Shown here: positions 17,618-28,202 of the stretch, piece by piece | Layout: each line of letters begins with the position of its first letter | Numbering within the stretch: position 1 is the first letter of the stretch | DNA from: Cellvibrio sp. UBA7671 | GTDB taxonomy: Bacteria > Pseudomonadota > Gammaproteobacteria > Pseudomonadales > Cellvibrionaceae | Length of the DNA stretch: 64,000 nucleotides | Reading direction: 5' to 3' | Assembly (NCBI GenBank): GCA_002483145.1 | Contig: DLHJ01000005.1 | Coordinates: forward strand, 204,387 to 268,386 | Translations under genes and position numbers: made by a program | Notes under the pieces: generated by a model | Told to the model about the DNA's origin: nothing | What the model saw: the letters and a program-made list of their open reading frames with translations, nothing else | The model's database searches: none

Positions 17618-19138
17618 ATGGAAATTCGCAAACCATCAGTGTTAGTGATTAAGTCCATCCTGACGAGCCTCATTATCAGTTCGTTACTTGTTGCCAGCAG
17701 CGTGCTGCTGGTCCGTAGCACTCCTCCGACTCAGTTGGAACAGGTGCTTGAAGCAGGCGAATTGCGGGTTCTATCCAGCAATGGCCCTACTACCTACTAC
17801 GAAGGCTCCAATGGCCTGACGGGTTTTGAATATAGCTTGGTGAAAGGCTTTGCGGATTCGCTTGGCCTGAAATTGGTCATTGAAGATGAGTCTGACCTCG
17901 ACAAAATGCTTAACAGCGTTGCCGGGCGGCAAGTCCATTTTGCCGCCGCAGGCTTAACAGCGCTGGAAAGCCGCGCCAACAAAGTCACCTTTGCCGCACC
18001 ATTTATGCAAGTTACGCAGCAGTTGGTTTACAACAGCCGCCTGCCCCAACCTGCCAGCGTTGCGGACTTGAACGGCAAAGAAGTGCTGGTGGTTGCCAAC
18101 TCTTCCCATGCGGAGCGATTCAAAGCGCTGCAAGCCGAATTCCCGGAACTGCAGTGGCGTGCCGTAATCAACGCCGAAATGATCGACCTGCTTGAAATGA
18201 TCAACAAAGGCGAAGCAGATTACGCCGTTATCGACTCCAGCGCCTACGATCTGAACCGCTATTCCTATCCCAAAGCCCAGTTAGCATTTGATGTCAGTGA
18301 TCCACAACCCTTGGCATGGGCATTCCCTACCCAACGCGATACCAGCCTGTTTGATGCCGCACAACAATATCTGAACAGCATTAAAGCAGATGGCACACTT
18401 GCGAAAGTGACTGAAGAATTTTTTGACCGCCATATAGAAGAAGTAACTACTGGCGAAGCTATGGCGTTTACCTATCGCCTCGAGCAGCGTTTGCCACAAT
18501 GGATTGATGATATGAAAGCGGCAGCAGCAGAGTTTGGCCTGGATTGGCAAATGCTGGCGGCGATTAGTTATCAGGAATCCCACTGGAAAGCCGATGCGCG
18601 GTCCCACACCGGCGTACGCGGTTTGATGATGCTGACCAAAAATACCGCCAAGGCGATGGGCATTCAGGATCGTGAAGATCCAAAACAAAGCATTCGCGGC
18701 GGCGCCAAGTACCTGAGCATAGTATTGGAGCGGTTACCCAAACGCATTCAGGGTGAAGACAGGCTAAATATGGCACTGGCCGCATACAACCAGGGACTTG
18801 GCCATGTAGAAGATGCGCGAGTACTGACCGAGCGCATGGGCGGTGACCCAACCAAGTGGGAAGATGTGCGCAAGTACATGCCGCTGCTAGCCAAGCAGCA
18901 ATATTACAGCCGCGCCAAGCACGGTTATATGCGCGGTTGGGAGCCAGTAGGGTTTGTTGATAACGTGCGCAACTATCACAAGATTATTGCCTGGCATCAA
19001 CAGCAAGAAGAATTTCGGATCGCCACTACCAATACCGGCAATCGTTTGTCAGCCAATACCCGTCAGGCTGATAGTGAGCAAGCCAACACCGACAGCGAAA
19101 AGCTTGAACACGCGTCAGGTGCAGTATCGGTACTTTGA
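17618..19138 (+). CDS. mltF: Membrane-bound lytic murein transglycosylase F
   Basis: A 506-residue periplasmic enzyme that cleaves peptidoglycan glycan strands with formation of anhydromuramic ends. There is an N-terminal membrane anchor (about residues 10-32), a solute-binding-protein-like domain (about 40-270, beginning LEAGELRVLSSNGP) and a C-terminal SLT/GEWL domain. The catalytic Glu320 is in the motif SYQESHW, followed by GVRGLMMLT and LAAYNQGLGHVEDA. Length and order match MltF. The C-terminal tail of about 40 residues is low-complexity. In other gammaproteobacteria mltF lies back to back with purL. Confidence 0.96.
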   Translation: MEIRKPSVLVIKSILTSLIISSLLVASSVLLVRSTPPTQLEQVLEAGELRVLSSNGPTTYYEGSNGLTGFEYSLVKGFADSLGLKLVIEDESDLDKMLNSVAGRQVHFAAAGLTALESRANKVTFAAPFMQVTQQLVYNSRLPQPASVADLNGKEVLVVANSSHAERFKALQAEFPELQWRAVINAEMIDLLEMINKGEADYAVIDSSAYDLNRYSYPKAQLAFDVSDPQPLAWAFPTQRDTSLFDAAQQYLNSIKADGTLAKVTEEFFDRHIEEVTTGEAMAFTYRLEQRLPQWIDDMKAAAAEFGLDWQMLAAISYQESHWKADARSHTGVRGLMMLTKNTAKAMGIQDREDPKQSIRGGAKYLSIVLERLPKRIQGEDRLNMALAAYNQGLGHVEDARVLTERMGGDPTKWEDVRKYMPLLAKQQYYSRAKHGYMRGWEPVGFVDNVRNYHKIIAWHQQQEEFRIATTNTGNRLSANTRQADSEQANTDSEKLEHASGAVSVL

Positions 19139-19175
19139 ATCAACGTTGTGTTTATAAGCGAATTATCGCCCCCCC

Positions 19176-19206
19176 AAACTGCCGCTTTTGCGGCAGTTTT
19201 TGTTTG
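19176..19206 (+). terminator. Rho-independent terminator of mltF
   Basis: A perfect 10-bp stem AAACTGCCGC / GCGGCAGTTT with a TTTT loop is followed by a T-rich tail. Confidence 0.9.
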
Positions 19207-19228
19207 TAGGCATAAAAATAGCGCGCAT

Positions 19229-19256
19229 AAAAAACCCCCGATTTTGCAATCAGGGG
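19229..19256 (-). terminator. Rho-independent terminator of the TonB receptor gene
   Basis: On the - strand, CCCCTGATT GCAA AATCGGGG (one bulged base) is followed by six T. It lies about 40 bases past the receptor stop codon. Confidence 0.85.
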
Positions 19257-19293
19257 TGAACACAAGATCCAATGAGGAGATAAGCCTAACTAC

Positions 19294-22185
19294 TTAAAAG
19301 CTGCCGCGAATACCCAAGGTCGCGGTGTAACCGGGATCGTAGAAAGTAAATGTTGCATTGTCGTACTGATAGGTTGTACGTAGTGGTTCACCGGTCAGGT
19401 TGCTGATATTCAAGGTCAGCATTGGTTCGGTGACAACACCCTCAAATTGGTAACTGGCCGACAAATCCCACTGACCGCGCTCATCTGCTTTTAACTGCGC
19501 AAACGAGATGCCGTTCTGGTTCGGGCCAGAAATAACTTGTGCGTCATACCAGGTGTAAGACAAACGTAACGATGCGCCGTAGTTTTCCCAATAACCGGTG
19601 AAATTATACGTCTGTGGTGATACACCAATCGCCTGCGCAGGAGCACCTTGGCCCTCGCCTTTCTGGTCGATCTTGGTGAAGTTGGCGTTAAAGCCCAGGC
19701 CTTCGACGATCATATCCAACGGTTGTACCCAGGTAATTTCCTGACCGCGCAATTCAAGATTGCCCGGCGCGTTGACTTGCTGTTGCACCGTCACAGTTGC
19801 CACATTTGGGCCACCACGGCTGTCGATTGCACCGCGCTGCAAATCCGTCAGCGTATCGTAGGGGACGCCCAACTGCAGGAAAGGAATCGTGTTAGTACCC
19901 AACACGGTAAAGCCTGTGACTTGCTTATTAAAGAAGGTCACACCCACATAACCTTCATCACCGGTATACCACTCGCCACCGATATCAAAGTTGGTGGACA
20001 AATACGGGCTCAGATTCGGATTGCCCTGAGTCGCTTGCTGGGCCGATGGATCGCTGAACTGAGTCGCTGGCAACATTGCACTGGGATTGGCACGGGTGAG
20101 CGTACGCGATGCCGACAGGCGCAGCTTCACATCATCCATCACATCCAGAGTGGAGTTAAATGATGGCAGGAAGGCGTCATAGCTTGTATCCAGATTTTGA
20201 TACTCGCGCACGCCACCGATAGTAACCGGACCAGAAATTAACTGGTCAGTGGTGATATAGCGTGTGCCCATGTTGAACGTAAGGGGGCGGGCTGCAACCT
20301 CGGTTGCACCATTAATTTCAAGGTAAGCACCGAGGGTTTCTTCATCCACGCCACCCGTGCTTGCGCCCGTGGGTGAACTGTTGTTTTCCGGCGCATTCTT
20401 GCTCAGCTCGTGATAGTTGGTGTCCGCCATAAAGCGATCAAAATCAACGGTGATAAATCCGTAGGGGCCGGGCTTGAGATAAGACGCCAACTCTGATTGC
20501 GGAATCCCGGAATTGGGGTTCAACCCATTACAAGGCAAACGCCCCGTTGCCGGGCTATTGCCATCGGCATCCAAACCATTGCGACACACCACATCCTCCC
20601 ATCGCGCGCTGTTATCGCGGGCGGAAATACTGCGTGAAATTTCATCGTATGCCAGACCAAAACGGATATTTTGCACGTCGTCGCCGAAGCGATAATCCAC
20701 ATGTGCGCCGTCTGTTTCCGTGATACGTTTTTCGTTGGCAATATTCAAACGGCCGCCGGCAAACACCCAACCGGCATTAGGGTCATTGAGATCGACATTG
20801 GTCGTCACTTGCGGATAATCACCGCCCGTATTCTCATAATTTACTACTGTGCCTTGCCCCATCGGCGTATTGATCAATACGGTAGGCGACTCGCGGAAAA
20901 ACTCGCTGCGACTGGAATTGATTTGCACATCCAGCTGATGCTCACTACCAAACTCAAAATGGGCGCCCGGATTGACGTTATAAAAATCCACATCCTCCGA
21001 ATAGGGGCGAGCTTCCAGGAAGAACTGGGCGTTAGCAAACGTCCCCTTGGTGACGACATTGTTTTCATCCACTTCCATATTCAGCGGAATCAACGAACCA
21101 AAACGACCAATCCAGTTCACATCCAAACGATCAAACTCGCGTGATGCATCTGCCCACATCGCATCGAAATAGAATTGGGTTTCATCGGACGGGCGATATT
21201 CGAGTGATAGCAAACCGGATACCCGGTCACGGGTGCCATCAATATAGGAAGGACGACTCAGGCGCGGCAGCAAACCATCACCGATTTGTTGCAAAGTCAC
21301 ATTTGGGTTATTTGCCTGCAGAAAAGCGGCATCCACCACCGTACCGGCAACTAAACCCGCACCAGCACCAGCAGGAACCGTTGCTGGTACGTTGATGTTG
21401 TTGCCGCCAATCGTATCGCAGGGCGCCGCCGTCGCTGTACCACATTGGGCGGCCGACAAATTCATATTGGACCAACCAATAGTTTCATAACCTTCAGTAG
21501 TCGATTTGCTATTCACTCCAGCAAGACCAAACAACACACCGAAATTCTCATTGCGCCAACTGGTAGTGAACGCCGCACGCGGGCTGGTTTCTTCATTGAT
21601 CTCGGTGTAAGCCAATTGCCCTTGATAGGTGCTGTGAAAACCTTCATCTTTGCTATCGAACGGTCGCGCGCTGCGCATATTCACCACACCCGCGAGACCA
21701 CCTTCCAGTGTACTGGCCACTGGTGTTTTGGACACATCGATGCGAGTAAACAACTCGGTGGGAAACAGGTTGAGGTCAACTTCGCGGTTTTGGTTTTGCG
21801 AATCAACACTGCCACCCGATGCCACCGCAATCTGCGAACCATTGAGCAGCACCTTGGTAAAATTGGTACCCAGGCCGCGGATGGCGATTTGCAAACCATC
21901 GCCATTGATATCGCGGGTCAGTTGAATACCAGGAATACGGCCAATCGATTCAGCGACGTTCAAATCGGGGAATTTACCGATATCTTCCGCAAAAACGGAT
22001 TCAACCAAACTGGTAGAGGCGCGTTTGGCATTGGTTGCGCTTTGCAAACTCGCCTTATAACCCGTGACAACTATCTCTTCGACTTCTTCTTTCTGAGCGG
22101 GTTGTTGCGCATGGGCAACACTGGATGCAATCGCCAAACTGAGCAGGCTTAGGGCAAATAATGGACGTGTGTGTGTCGTTCTCAT
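19294..22185 (-). CDS. TonB-dependent outer-membrane receptor
   Basis: A receptor of about 963 residues for active uptake across the outer membrane. From the ATG at 22185 it has a Sec signal (MRTTHTRPLFALSLLSLAIA ... AHA), a TonB box region EEIVVTGYKASLQSA, a plug domain (SIGRIPGIQLTRDINGDGLQIAIRGLG) and a long beta-barrel ending in an aromatic residue (LGIRGSF). The wording of the TonB box and plug fits the TonB-Xanth-Caul type, often used for oligosaccharides in Cellvibrio-like bacteria. An in-frame ATG 17 codons upstream lacks signal-peptide character, and GGGAA sits before the chosen start. The substrate cannot be read. Confidence 0.93.
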   Translation of the reverse strand: MRTTHTRPLFALSLLSLAIASSVAHAQQPAQKEEVEEIVVTGYKASLQSATNAKRASTSLVESVFAEDIGKFPDLNVAESIGRIPGIQLTRDINGDGLQIAIRGLGTNFTKVLLNGSQIAVASGGSVDSQNQNREVDLNLFPTELFTRIDVSKTPVASTLEGGLAGVVNMRSARPFDSKDEGFHSTYQGQLAYTEINEETSPRAAFTTSWRNENFGVLFGLAGVNSKSTTEGYETIGWSNMNLSAAQCGTATAAPCDTIGGNNINVPATVPAGAGAGLVAGTVVDAAFLQANNPNVTLQQIGDGLLPRLSRPSYIDGTRDRVSGLLSLEYRPSDETQFYFDAMWADASREFDRLDVNWIGRFGSLIPLNMEVDENNVVTKGTFANAQFFLEARPYSEDVDFYNVNPGAHFEFGSEHQLDVQINSSRSEFFRESPTVLINTPMGQGTVVNYENTGGDYPQVTTNVDLNDPNAGWVFAGGRLNIANEKRITETDGAHVDYRFGDDVQNIRFGLAYDEISRSISARDNSARWEDVVCRNGLDADGNSPATGRLPCNGLNPNSGIPQSELASYLKPGPYGFITVDFDRFMADTNYHELSKNAPENNSSPTGASTGGVDEETLGAYLEINGATEVAARPLTFNMGTRYITTDQLISGPVTIGGVREYQNLDTSYDAFLPSFNSTLDVMDDVKLRLSASRTLTRANPSAMLPATQFSDPSAQQATQGNPNLSPYLSTNFDIGGEWYTGDEGYVGVTFFNKQVTGFTVLGTNTIPFLQLGVPYDTLTDLQRGAIDSRGGPNVATVTVQQQVNAPGNLELRGQEITWVQPLDMIVEGLGFNANFTKIDQKGEGQGAPAQAIGVSPQTYNFTGYWENYGASLRLSYTWYDAQVISGPNQNGISFAQLKADERGQWDLSASYQFEGVVTEPMLTLNISNLTGEPLRTTYQYDNATFTFYDPGYTATLGIRGSF

Positions 22186-22246
22186 AATCGATTCCCATAG
22201 GTTTATTGTTAGATGTCTACTTGTATACATGTGCACAAACGGAGCG

Positions 22247-22275
22247 ATGCTAGTACTTGTACACTAGTGTGTCAA
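22247..22275 (-). promoter_or_regulatory. Sigma70-type promoter of the TonB receptor with embedded operator
   Basis: On the - strand a -35 TTGACA, a 17-base spacer and a -10 TAGCAT lie about 60-90 bases before the receptor start. The spacer holds CACTAGTGTACAAG, part of an imperfect palindrome CTAGT...ACTAG at 22250-22267. A second TTGTATACATGTGCAC element follows at 22221-22236. Spacer and hexamers are nearly repeated at 28425-28453, next to a GntR-type regulator gene. Confidence 0.6.
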
Positions 22276-22444
22276 TATTCACAAAAAACTGGACTAGCGA
22301 CGGGATCAACGGCGGGTAATGCGGTAACGAAAAAGATCACTAATGGATCTCAGCGCGTATAAGGATTACACCCAAGATCAGGACATTGGATGGGCAAGGG
22401 AGTAGAATGCCGCCCCATGAATAGCTGCTGATTTGTGATACCCC

Positions 22445-25400
22445 ATGATTCCACGCATAGACCAAACCTCCTCTGTCCAAGCCCTGTACCTGAACTTTAT
22501 CAACGCCTTGCGCGAACAGGGTTTTAGCGGTGATCTGAACCCGGACTACGCCAACCGCACGGTATTGGCGACGGATAACTCCATTTACCAAGTGCTGCCG
22601 CAAGGTGTGCTCTACCCGCGCGACACTGCTGATCTGGTAAAAATTGCGCGCCTTAGCCAAGAGCCCAAATTCCAATCGGTTGTGCTCAGCCCGCGCGGTG
22701 GCGGTACGGGCACCAACGGCCAATCGCTCACCGATGGTTTGGTGGTAGACACATCCAAGTACATGAACCAGATTTTGGAGATCAACGTCGAAGAGCGTTG
22801 GGTGCGCGTGCAATGTGGCGTGGTCAAAGACCAACTCAATGCCGCGATCAAACCGCACGGATTATTTTTTGCGCCGGAACTCTCTACCAGTAACCGCGCC
22901 ACCATCGGCGGCATGATCAATACCGATGCCTCTGGCCAAGGCTCATGCCGCTATGGCAAAACCCGCGATCACATATTGGAATTAAAAACTGTACTGCTTG
23001 ATGGCACCGAGTGGACCTCTGCGCCGATCGATGAAAGCGAACTGGAAAATTTATGGAAGCGCGATGACCGCGTCGGCGAAGTGCATCGCGTCATCGATGC
23101 TATCCAACGCGAGCATCACGCGCTGATCGACGCAAAGTTTCCCAAATTAAACCGCTGCCTCACCGGTTATGATTTGGCGCATATTCGCGATGAACAAGGT
23201 CGCTTTAACCTCAACAATATTTTGTGTGGCAGTGAAGGTACGCTCGGTTTTATCACCGAAGCTAAAATTAATTTATTGCCTATCCCCAAATTCAGCGCGC
23301 TGATTAACGTCAACTATCGCGATTTCAACGTCGCCCTGCGCGATGCAACGCAACTGATGACGGCCGAGCCGACCTCCATTGAAACCGTCGATTCAAAAGT
23401 ATTGAATCTGGCGATGAACGATATCGTATGGCATAGCGTGGCGGAGTTTTTTCCTGCACCGGAAAGCGGTGAAAAAATCCAGGGCATTAATCTGGTTGAA
23501 TACACGGCAAATTCTGAAGATGAATTAAAAGCGGATGTAAAAAAACTGACTGACTTGCTCGACAGCGCAGCGCAGGATTCCAACACCGGTCGCATCAGCT
23601 ATTCCATTGCTTGGGGCAACGACGCCGTCAATAAAATTTGGGGTATGCGCAAGAAAGCCGTAGGCTTGCTCGGCAACGTGGAGGGCGAAATTCGCCCGGT
23701 TCCCTTTGTCGAAGACACTGCAGTTCCGCCAGAAAATCTTGCCGATTTTATTTTTGAATTCCGCGCAGTGCTCGACGAGTACAAGTTGACTTACGGTATG
23801 TTCGGCCATGTCGACGCAGGGGTGTTGCATGTGCGCCCCGCGCTGGACATGAAAGATCCTGCGCAAGAAAAAATGGTGCGCATCATCACCGACCGCGTTG
23901 TCGCACTCACACAGAAATACAATGGCCTTTTGTGGGGTGAACACGGTAAAGGGGTTCGCTCTGAATATGCACCGGCTTTTTTTGGTGAGCTGTATCCGCA
24001 GATCCAACGCATTAAAGCGGCGTTTGATCCGCGCAACCAATTAAACCCAGGCAAAATCGCAACGCCCGCTGCCGATATCAAATTATTAAAAATCGATGAA
24101 GTGGCTACGCGTGGCCAGCAAGATAGAAAAATTCCTGTGCAGGTTTGGGAAGGTTATAGCGAAGGCATGCACTGCAATGGCAACGGTCTCTGTTACAACT
24201 GGAATCCTAACGATGCCATGTGCCCCAGCTGGAAAGGCACGCGCGAGCGTAAACACTCGCCTAAAGGCCGTGCATCATTAATGCGCGAATGGCTCAAACA
24301 AATGAGCGAACGCGGTGTTAATGCGATTGACGAAAGCAAAAAATTAAAACGTGCGAGCTTCTTGTTCAATTTACCTGGCCGCCTCATCAACACCCTGGGC
24401 AAACGCAACGGCGAATATGATTTCTCCCATGAAGTGCATGAATCCATGGTTGGCTGCCTCGCGTGTAAATCCTGCGTGGGTCAATGCCCGATTAAAGTCG
24501 ATGTGCCTGAATTCCGCGCGAAATTTTTAGAACTGTATTACAGCCGCTATCTGCGTCCACTCAAGGATTATTTTATCGGCGGCTTGGAATTTATGATTCC
24601 AACACTCGCTAAAATGCCGTGGGCCTACAACCTGATGATGAAGCCGCAGTTTATGCAGAAATTTATGGCGCGCTTTATCGGCATGGTTGATAGCCCACTG
24701 CTCACCGGCATAAGTCTGCACAAAGCGGCTGAAAAACTCGGCGTCAATTATGCGACTCTGGAAAATATTGCGCAGCTAACACCCGCCGAAAAAACCAAGG
24801 CTGTGATTTTGGTGCAAGATGCCTTCACCAGTTATTTCGAAACACCGCTGGTAATCGACACCCTCAAACTGCTGCAAAAACTCGGCTTTGTACCAATGCT
24901 CGCCCCGTTCAAACCCAATGGCAAACCGCTGCAGGTTCACGGCTTTCTCAAAGCCTTTGCCAAAGCAGCTGATACCAACGCAACCCAGCTGAATGGCCTT
25001 GCCTCATCCGGCATTCCGTTAATGGGTATTGAACCAGCAATGACACTCGCCTATCGCGCAGAATACAAAAAAGTGCTGGGCGATAACGCACCAAAAGTAC
25101 AATTAATTCAGGAGTGGCTCGCGCAACAGAGCGAGCAACTTGCGGGCAAGACGCGCGAGTTCAAAGCAGCGGAATTTTCACTGCTCGCGCATTGCACCGA
25201 AAAAACTAACGCAGTGAGTTCGGTCAAAGATTGGCAAACTGTTTTTGCTAAACTCGGCCAACAACTAAAAGTGATCGAAACCGGCTGTTGCGGTATGGCC
25301 GGAACCTACGGCCATGAGAGCAGCAATGTAGAAACCTCTAAAAAAATCTACTCGCTCTCCTGGTCACAAGTTGTTAACAATCCAACTAATGCAGGCAAGT

Positions 25401-25498
25401 TAACGGCCACCGGCTATTCCTGCCGCAGCCAGACTAAACGGATCGACAATGTAAAACTGCCGCACCCGGTACAAATTTTATTGCAACAATTGATTTAA
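22445..25498 (+). CDS. ydiJ: FAD- and Fe-S-binding D-2-hydroxyacid dehydrogenase YdiJ
   Basis: A 1017-residue flavoprotein that closely follows E. coli YdiJ, an FAD/Fe-S D-2-hydroxyglutarate dehydrogenase-type enzyme. Order: a VAO-type FAD-binding domain (about 50-280; SPRGGGTGTNGQSL and APELSTSNRATIGGMIN), the FAD-oxidase C-terminal domain (about 290-560; MFGHVDAGVLHVRP), then a ferredoxin-like segment with VGCLACKSCVGQCP (about 670), and a C-terminal CCG-type domain with ETGCCGMAGTYGHE. The enzyme passes electrons from hydroxyacid oxidation to a quinone or other acceptor. No strong ribosome site is visible, but the N-terminus MIPRIDQ aligns with YdiJ. Confidence 0.95.
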   Translation: MIPRIDQTSSVQALYLNFINALREQGFSGDLNPDYANRTVLATDNSIYQVLPQGVLYPRDTADLVKIARLSQEPKFQSVVLSPRGGGTGTNGQSLTDGLVVDTSKYMNQILEINVEERWVRVQCGVVKDQLNAAIKPHGLFFAPELSTSNRATIGGMINTDASGQGSCRYGKTRDHILELKTVLLDGTEWTSAPIDESELENLWKRDDRVGEVHRVIDAIQREHHALIDAKFPKLNRCLTGYDLAHIRDEQGRFNLNNILCGSEGTLGFITEAKINLLPIPKFSALINVNYRDFNVALRDATQLMTAEPTSIETVDSKVLNLAMNDIVWHSVAEFFPAPESGEKIQGINLVEYTANSEDELKADVKKLTDLLDSAAQDSNTGRISYSIAWGNDAVNKIWGMRKKAVGLLGNVEGEIRPVPFVEDTAVPPENLADFIFEFRAVLDEYKLTYGMFGHVDAGVLHVRPALDMKDPAQEKMVRIITDRVVALTQKYNGLLWGEHGKGVRSEYAPAFFGELYPQIQRIKAAFDPRNQLNPGKIATPAADIKLLKIDEVATRGQQDRKIPVQVWEGYSEGMHCNGNGLCYNWNPNDAMCPSWKGTRERKHSPKGRASLMREWLKQMSERGVNAIDESKKLKRASFLFNLPGRLINTLGKRNGEYDFSHEVHESMVGCLACKSCVGQCPIKVDVPEFRAKFLELYYSRYLRPLKDYFIGGLEFMIPTLAKMPWAYNLMMKPQFMQKFMARFIGMVDSPLLTGISLHKAAEKLGVNYATLENIAQLTPAEKTKAVILVQDAFTSYFETPLVIDTLKLLQKLGFVPMLAPFKPNGKPLQVHGFLKAFAKAADTNATQLNGLASSGIPLMGIEPAMTLAYRAEYKKVLGDNAPKVQLIQEWLAQQSEQLAGKTREFKAAEFSLLAHCTEKTNAVSSVKDWQTVFAKLGQQLKVIETGCCGMAGTYGHESSNVETSKKIYSLSWSQVVNNPTNAGKLTATGYSCRSQTKRIDNVKLPHPVQILLQQLI

Positions 25499-25535
25499 CA
25501 AACCCACTACCCTCACTGACTGACGAGCCACGACT

Positions 25536-28103
25536 ATGAAACTTTTACGCAAATTGTTTGGTGCCAAACCTAAAGTTGAACCCACCAAAGTAGTACCCAT
25601 ACCGGTCGCTGAAATAAAGCCGCCAAAACCGGTTATTACGCTGGATATCGTTGAACAAACCAACGATGAGGGCGAGCTGTTAAAACTCGCCAGCGATGGT
25701 GCGACCAGCCAATTGCGACAGGCTGCTGCGGAAAAGATTCACAGCCGTGAAATTCTGGAACAACTTGCTAAAGCAGTGAAAACCAAAGACAAAAACGTAT
25801 TCAAAATTGTCAAAACGAAGTTGGATTTGTTCAAGGCAGAAGATGCAAAACTGGCAGAGCTGGAAGCCAGTGCCTTGCGTATTTGCGAAAAATTGGAGCG
25901 CCACTCCCATTTTGAAGCAGATTCACTCTTCAAAGCAAAACTGACCGTGTTACAAAACGAATGGGATGCGCTGGGACAAGTATCCATTATGGCTCAGTCA
26001 CGCTACCAAAGTGCTCTCGCCGCCTGCGAAGCTAAAATCAACGCGCGCGCACAAGCCATCGCCGATGAAGAAGAAAAACTCTCGCTTGACCAACAGGCAT
26101 TGCAGTTGGCTGAAGAAGCCTATGCAAGCCTCAAACAACTCGCTGGCGAGGTGTACCGCGCAAGCCATGTCGATGAACTGGTCAATGCAAACTACGAATT
26201 AAAAATTCAGGAGCTAGCAAATGCAGTGCGTTTGGCGGCGAATCGCCAGTTGCCGCTGGATAAGCTCACCAAAGAATTCGAACACCGTAAACAACAAACC
26301 TTGAATTTAATCGACCAAATCAAAACCTCCGGCACCGTCAAACAATTAGCAGAAAAACTTGATCAAGTTGAAGATTCAGATGCGGTTAAAAACGCACAGC
26401 AAAAACTGCAACAACTCATTAAGTCCGCAAAAGAATTCGGCGATGAGCTGCCGGAAACCCTAAGTGAGGCCAAAGCAAAACTGGATGCAATCTGGGCCCA
26501 GCGCCACCAGACCGAGCAGGCAGCTAAAAATGCTCTGCGCGATTTCAGTGAACTCGCACGCAAAGGCCTGTGGGCAGCAGAGCAAGGTTTTGTGCGCAAA
26601 GCCCGCGCTATCCAAAAAGAATTGCAGGAAAAACGTGCGCAATTGAGCGAAATTCCTAAAGGTATACAAGCCAAACTCGATGACTTTGAAGCACAGCTAG
26701 CGAAGCTTGGTGATTGGCATGAGTTTGCAGTGACTCCAAAAAAAGAAGCATTGATTAGCCAGATGCAAGCGCTTGCGACCAGTAACATCAACCCTGAAAA
26801 CCTCGCCACCAAAATCCACGAACTGCAAGACAGCTGGAAAGAAGTGAGCAAAGGCGTTCAACAACAAGACGATGAACTCTGGCAACAATTCCAACAAGCT
26901 TCCGCTGTGGCCTACGCCCCTTGTAAAGAATTTTTTGAAGCGCAGGCAGCAGAGCGCGAAAACAACCTCAACAAGCGCCGCGAATTAGTCAGTCAATTGC
27001 AACAATATCTGCAAGGTTACGATTTTGCTAATGCCGTATGGAAAGATGTTGAGCAAACCTTAAAAACCGCGCGTGCCGAATGGCAAACCTACTGGCCAGT
27101 GCCACGTAAAGCGGGCAATGAACTGCAAAAACAATTTGAAAATCTGATGGAGCAGTTATTTGGCAAAATCACCAGTGAATATGAGAGCAACAAAACGGCC
27201 AAGCAAAGCTTGATCGAACAAGCGCAAGCTTTGGTCAGTGCGGTTGATACGCGCGCAGCCACTGAAACCATCAAGCAATTGCAAGCGCAGTGGAAATTGA
27301 TAGGCAAAAGCTGGCACAAAGAAGACCAACAACTCTGGCAAGAATTCCGCAAACACTGCGATGCGGTATTTGCCTTGCGCAATCAGGCATTTGAAGCGGC
27401 AAAAGAACAGCGTCAGGCGATTACAGCACAAGCCGAGCGATTGATCGAACAGCTTAATCAATTCGCCGCTCAATCACTTGAACAACTCAACGCGGCAAAG
27501 GCAGAAATCGAATCACTAAAAACAGAATTTTCCGCACTGGACTTACCCAAAGAAGCGAGCAAGGCATTGCAGAATAAGTTCAATGCCAGCATTGCCGCTA
27601 TCGCTAACAAACGCGACAGTGCGCGGAGTCAGGCAGAAGAGCAGAGCTGGACAGATTTGTTTAATGCACTCAATGCGCTGCGCGAATACGAATTGGCAGT
27701 CATCGCGCAGACAGCCAGTGAAACCCTGGCTACTCAAAAAAACAATCTGGAAACACTTATTGCCAATACACCGCGCTGGCCTACCGGCACATTGAGCTTG
27801 GTGCAACAGCGCTTGGCTAAAGCTGATGCTATCACCAGTGCCAATCAAGCTGCCAACACCGAGCTGTTGCACACACTGGCGATTCGCGCCGAAATTTTGG
27901 CGGGGAAAGAAAGCCCGGCAGAGGACAAACAAGCGCGTATGGCCTATCAAGTCAAACAGATGCAACAGGCCTTTGGGCAACGCGATAGCAGTTTTGAATC
28001 ATTAGTCTTGGAATGGGTTGCATTGGGCGGAGTTGCGACACAAGCCTACACATCATTATTGACACGTTTTAATAGCAGCCGAGCGCAGGGAATAAAAAGC
28101 TAA
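25536..28103 (+). CDS. DUF349 repeat protein
   Basis: An 855-residue, lysine- and glutamine-rich, predominantly alpha-helical protein with several DUF349 repeats. Units carry motifs such as LQNEWDALGQV, LQDSWKEVSKG with WQQFQQA, and LQAQWKLIGKSWHKEDQQLWQEFRKHCDAVF. It has no signal or membrane segment, so it is cytoplasmic. DUF349 proteins are poorly characterised. It follows ydiJ by 37 bases and may share its transcript. A clear terminator follows. Confidence 0.88.
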   Translation: MKLLRKLFGAKPKVEPTKVVPIPVAEIKPPKPVITLDIVEQTNDEGELLKLASDGATSQLRQAAAEKIHSREILEQLAKAVKTKDKNVFKIVKTKLDLFKAEDAKLAELEASALRICEKLERHSHFEADSLFKAKLTVLQNEWDALGQVSIMAQSRYQSALAACEAKINARAQAIADEEEKLSLDQQALQLAEEAYASLKQLAGEVYRASHVDELVNANYELKIQELANAVRLAANRQLPLDKLTKEFEHRKQQTLNLIDQIKTSGTVKQLAEKLDQVEDSDAVKNAQQKLQQLIKSAKEFGDELPETLSEAKAKLDAIWAQRHQTEQAAKNALRDFSELARKGLWAAEQGFVRKARAIQKELQEKRAQLSEIPKGIQAKLDDFEAQLAKLGDWHEFAVTPKKEALISQMQALATSNINPENLATKIHELQDSWKEVSKGVQQQDDELWQQFQQASAVAYAPCKEFFEAQAAERENNLNKRRELVSQLQQYLQGYDFANAVWKDVEQTLKTARAEWQTYWPVPRKAGNELQKQFENLMEQLFGKITSEYESNKTAKQSLIEQAQALVSAVDTRAATETIKQLQAQWKLIGKSWHKEDQQLWQEFRKHCDAVFALRNQAFEAAKEQRQAITAQAERLIEQLNQFAAQSLEQLNAAKAEIESLKTEFSALDLPKEASKALQNKFNASIAAIANKRDSARSQAEEQSWTDLFNALNALREYELAVIAQTASETLATQKNNLETLIANTPRWPTGTLSLVQQRLAKADAITSANQAANTELLHTLAIRAEILAGKESPAEDKQARMAYQVKQMQQAFGQRDSSFESLVLEWVALGGVATQAYTSLLTRFNSSRAQGIKS

Positions 28104-28130
28104 ACACACATCAAGAATAGCCATTATACA

Positions 28131-28165
28131 AAGCGAGCCGGGATAACACCCTGCTCGCTTTTTTA
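28131..28165 (+). terminator. Rho-independent terminator after DUF349 gene
   Basis: The stem AAGCGAG / CTCGCTT with a 16-base loop is followed by a T run on the + strand. Confidence 0.8.
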
Positions 28166-28202
28166 TTGCCAACTGAAATAATTCATACAAATAACTGACA
28201 AT

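Noticed and set aside
17461-17652. A 63-codon frame upstream of mltF
   Set aside because: It overlaps the mltF start in another frame, has no ribosome site and resembles no protein.
21445-22152. A 235-codon + strand frame opposite the TonB receptor
   Set aside because: The - strand frame encodes an unmistakable signal peptide, TonB box and plug; the + strand frame is its shadow.
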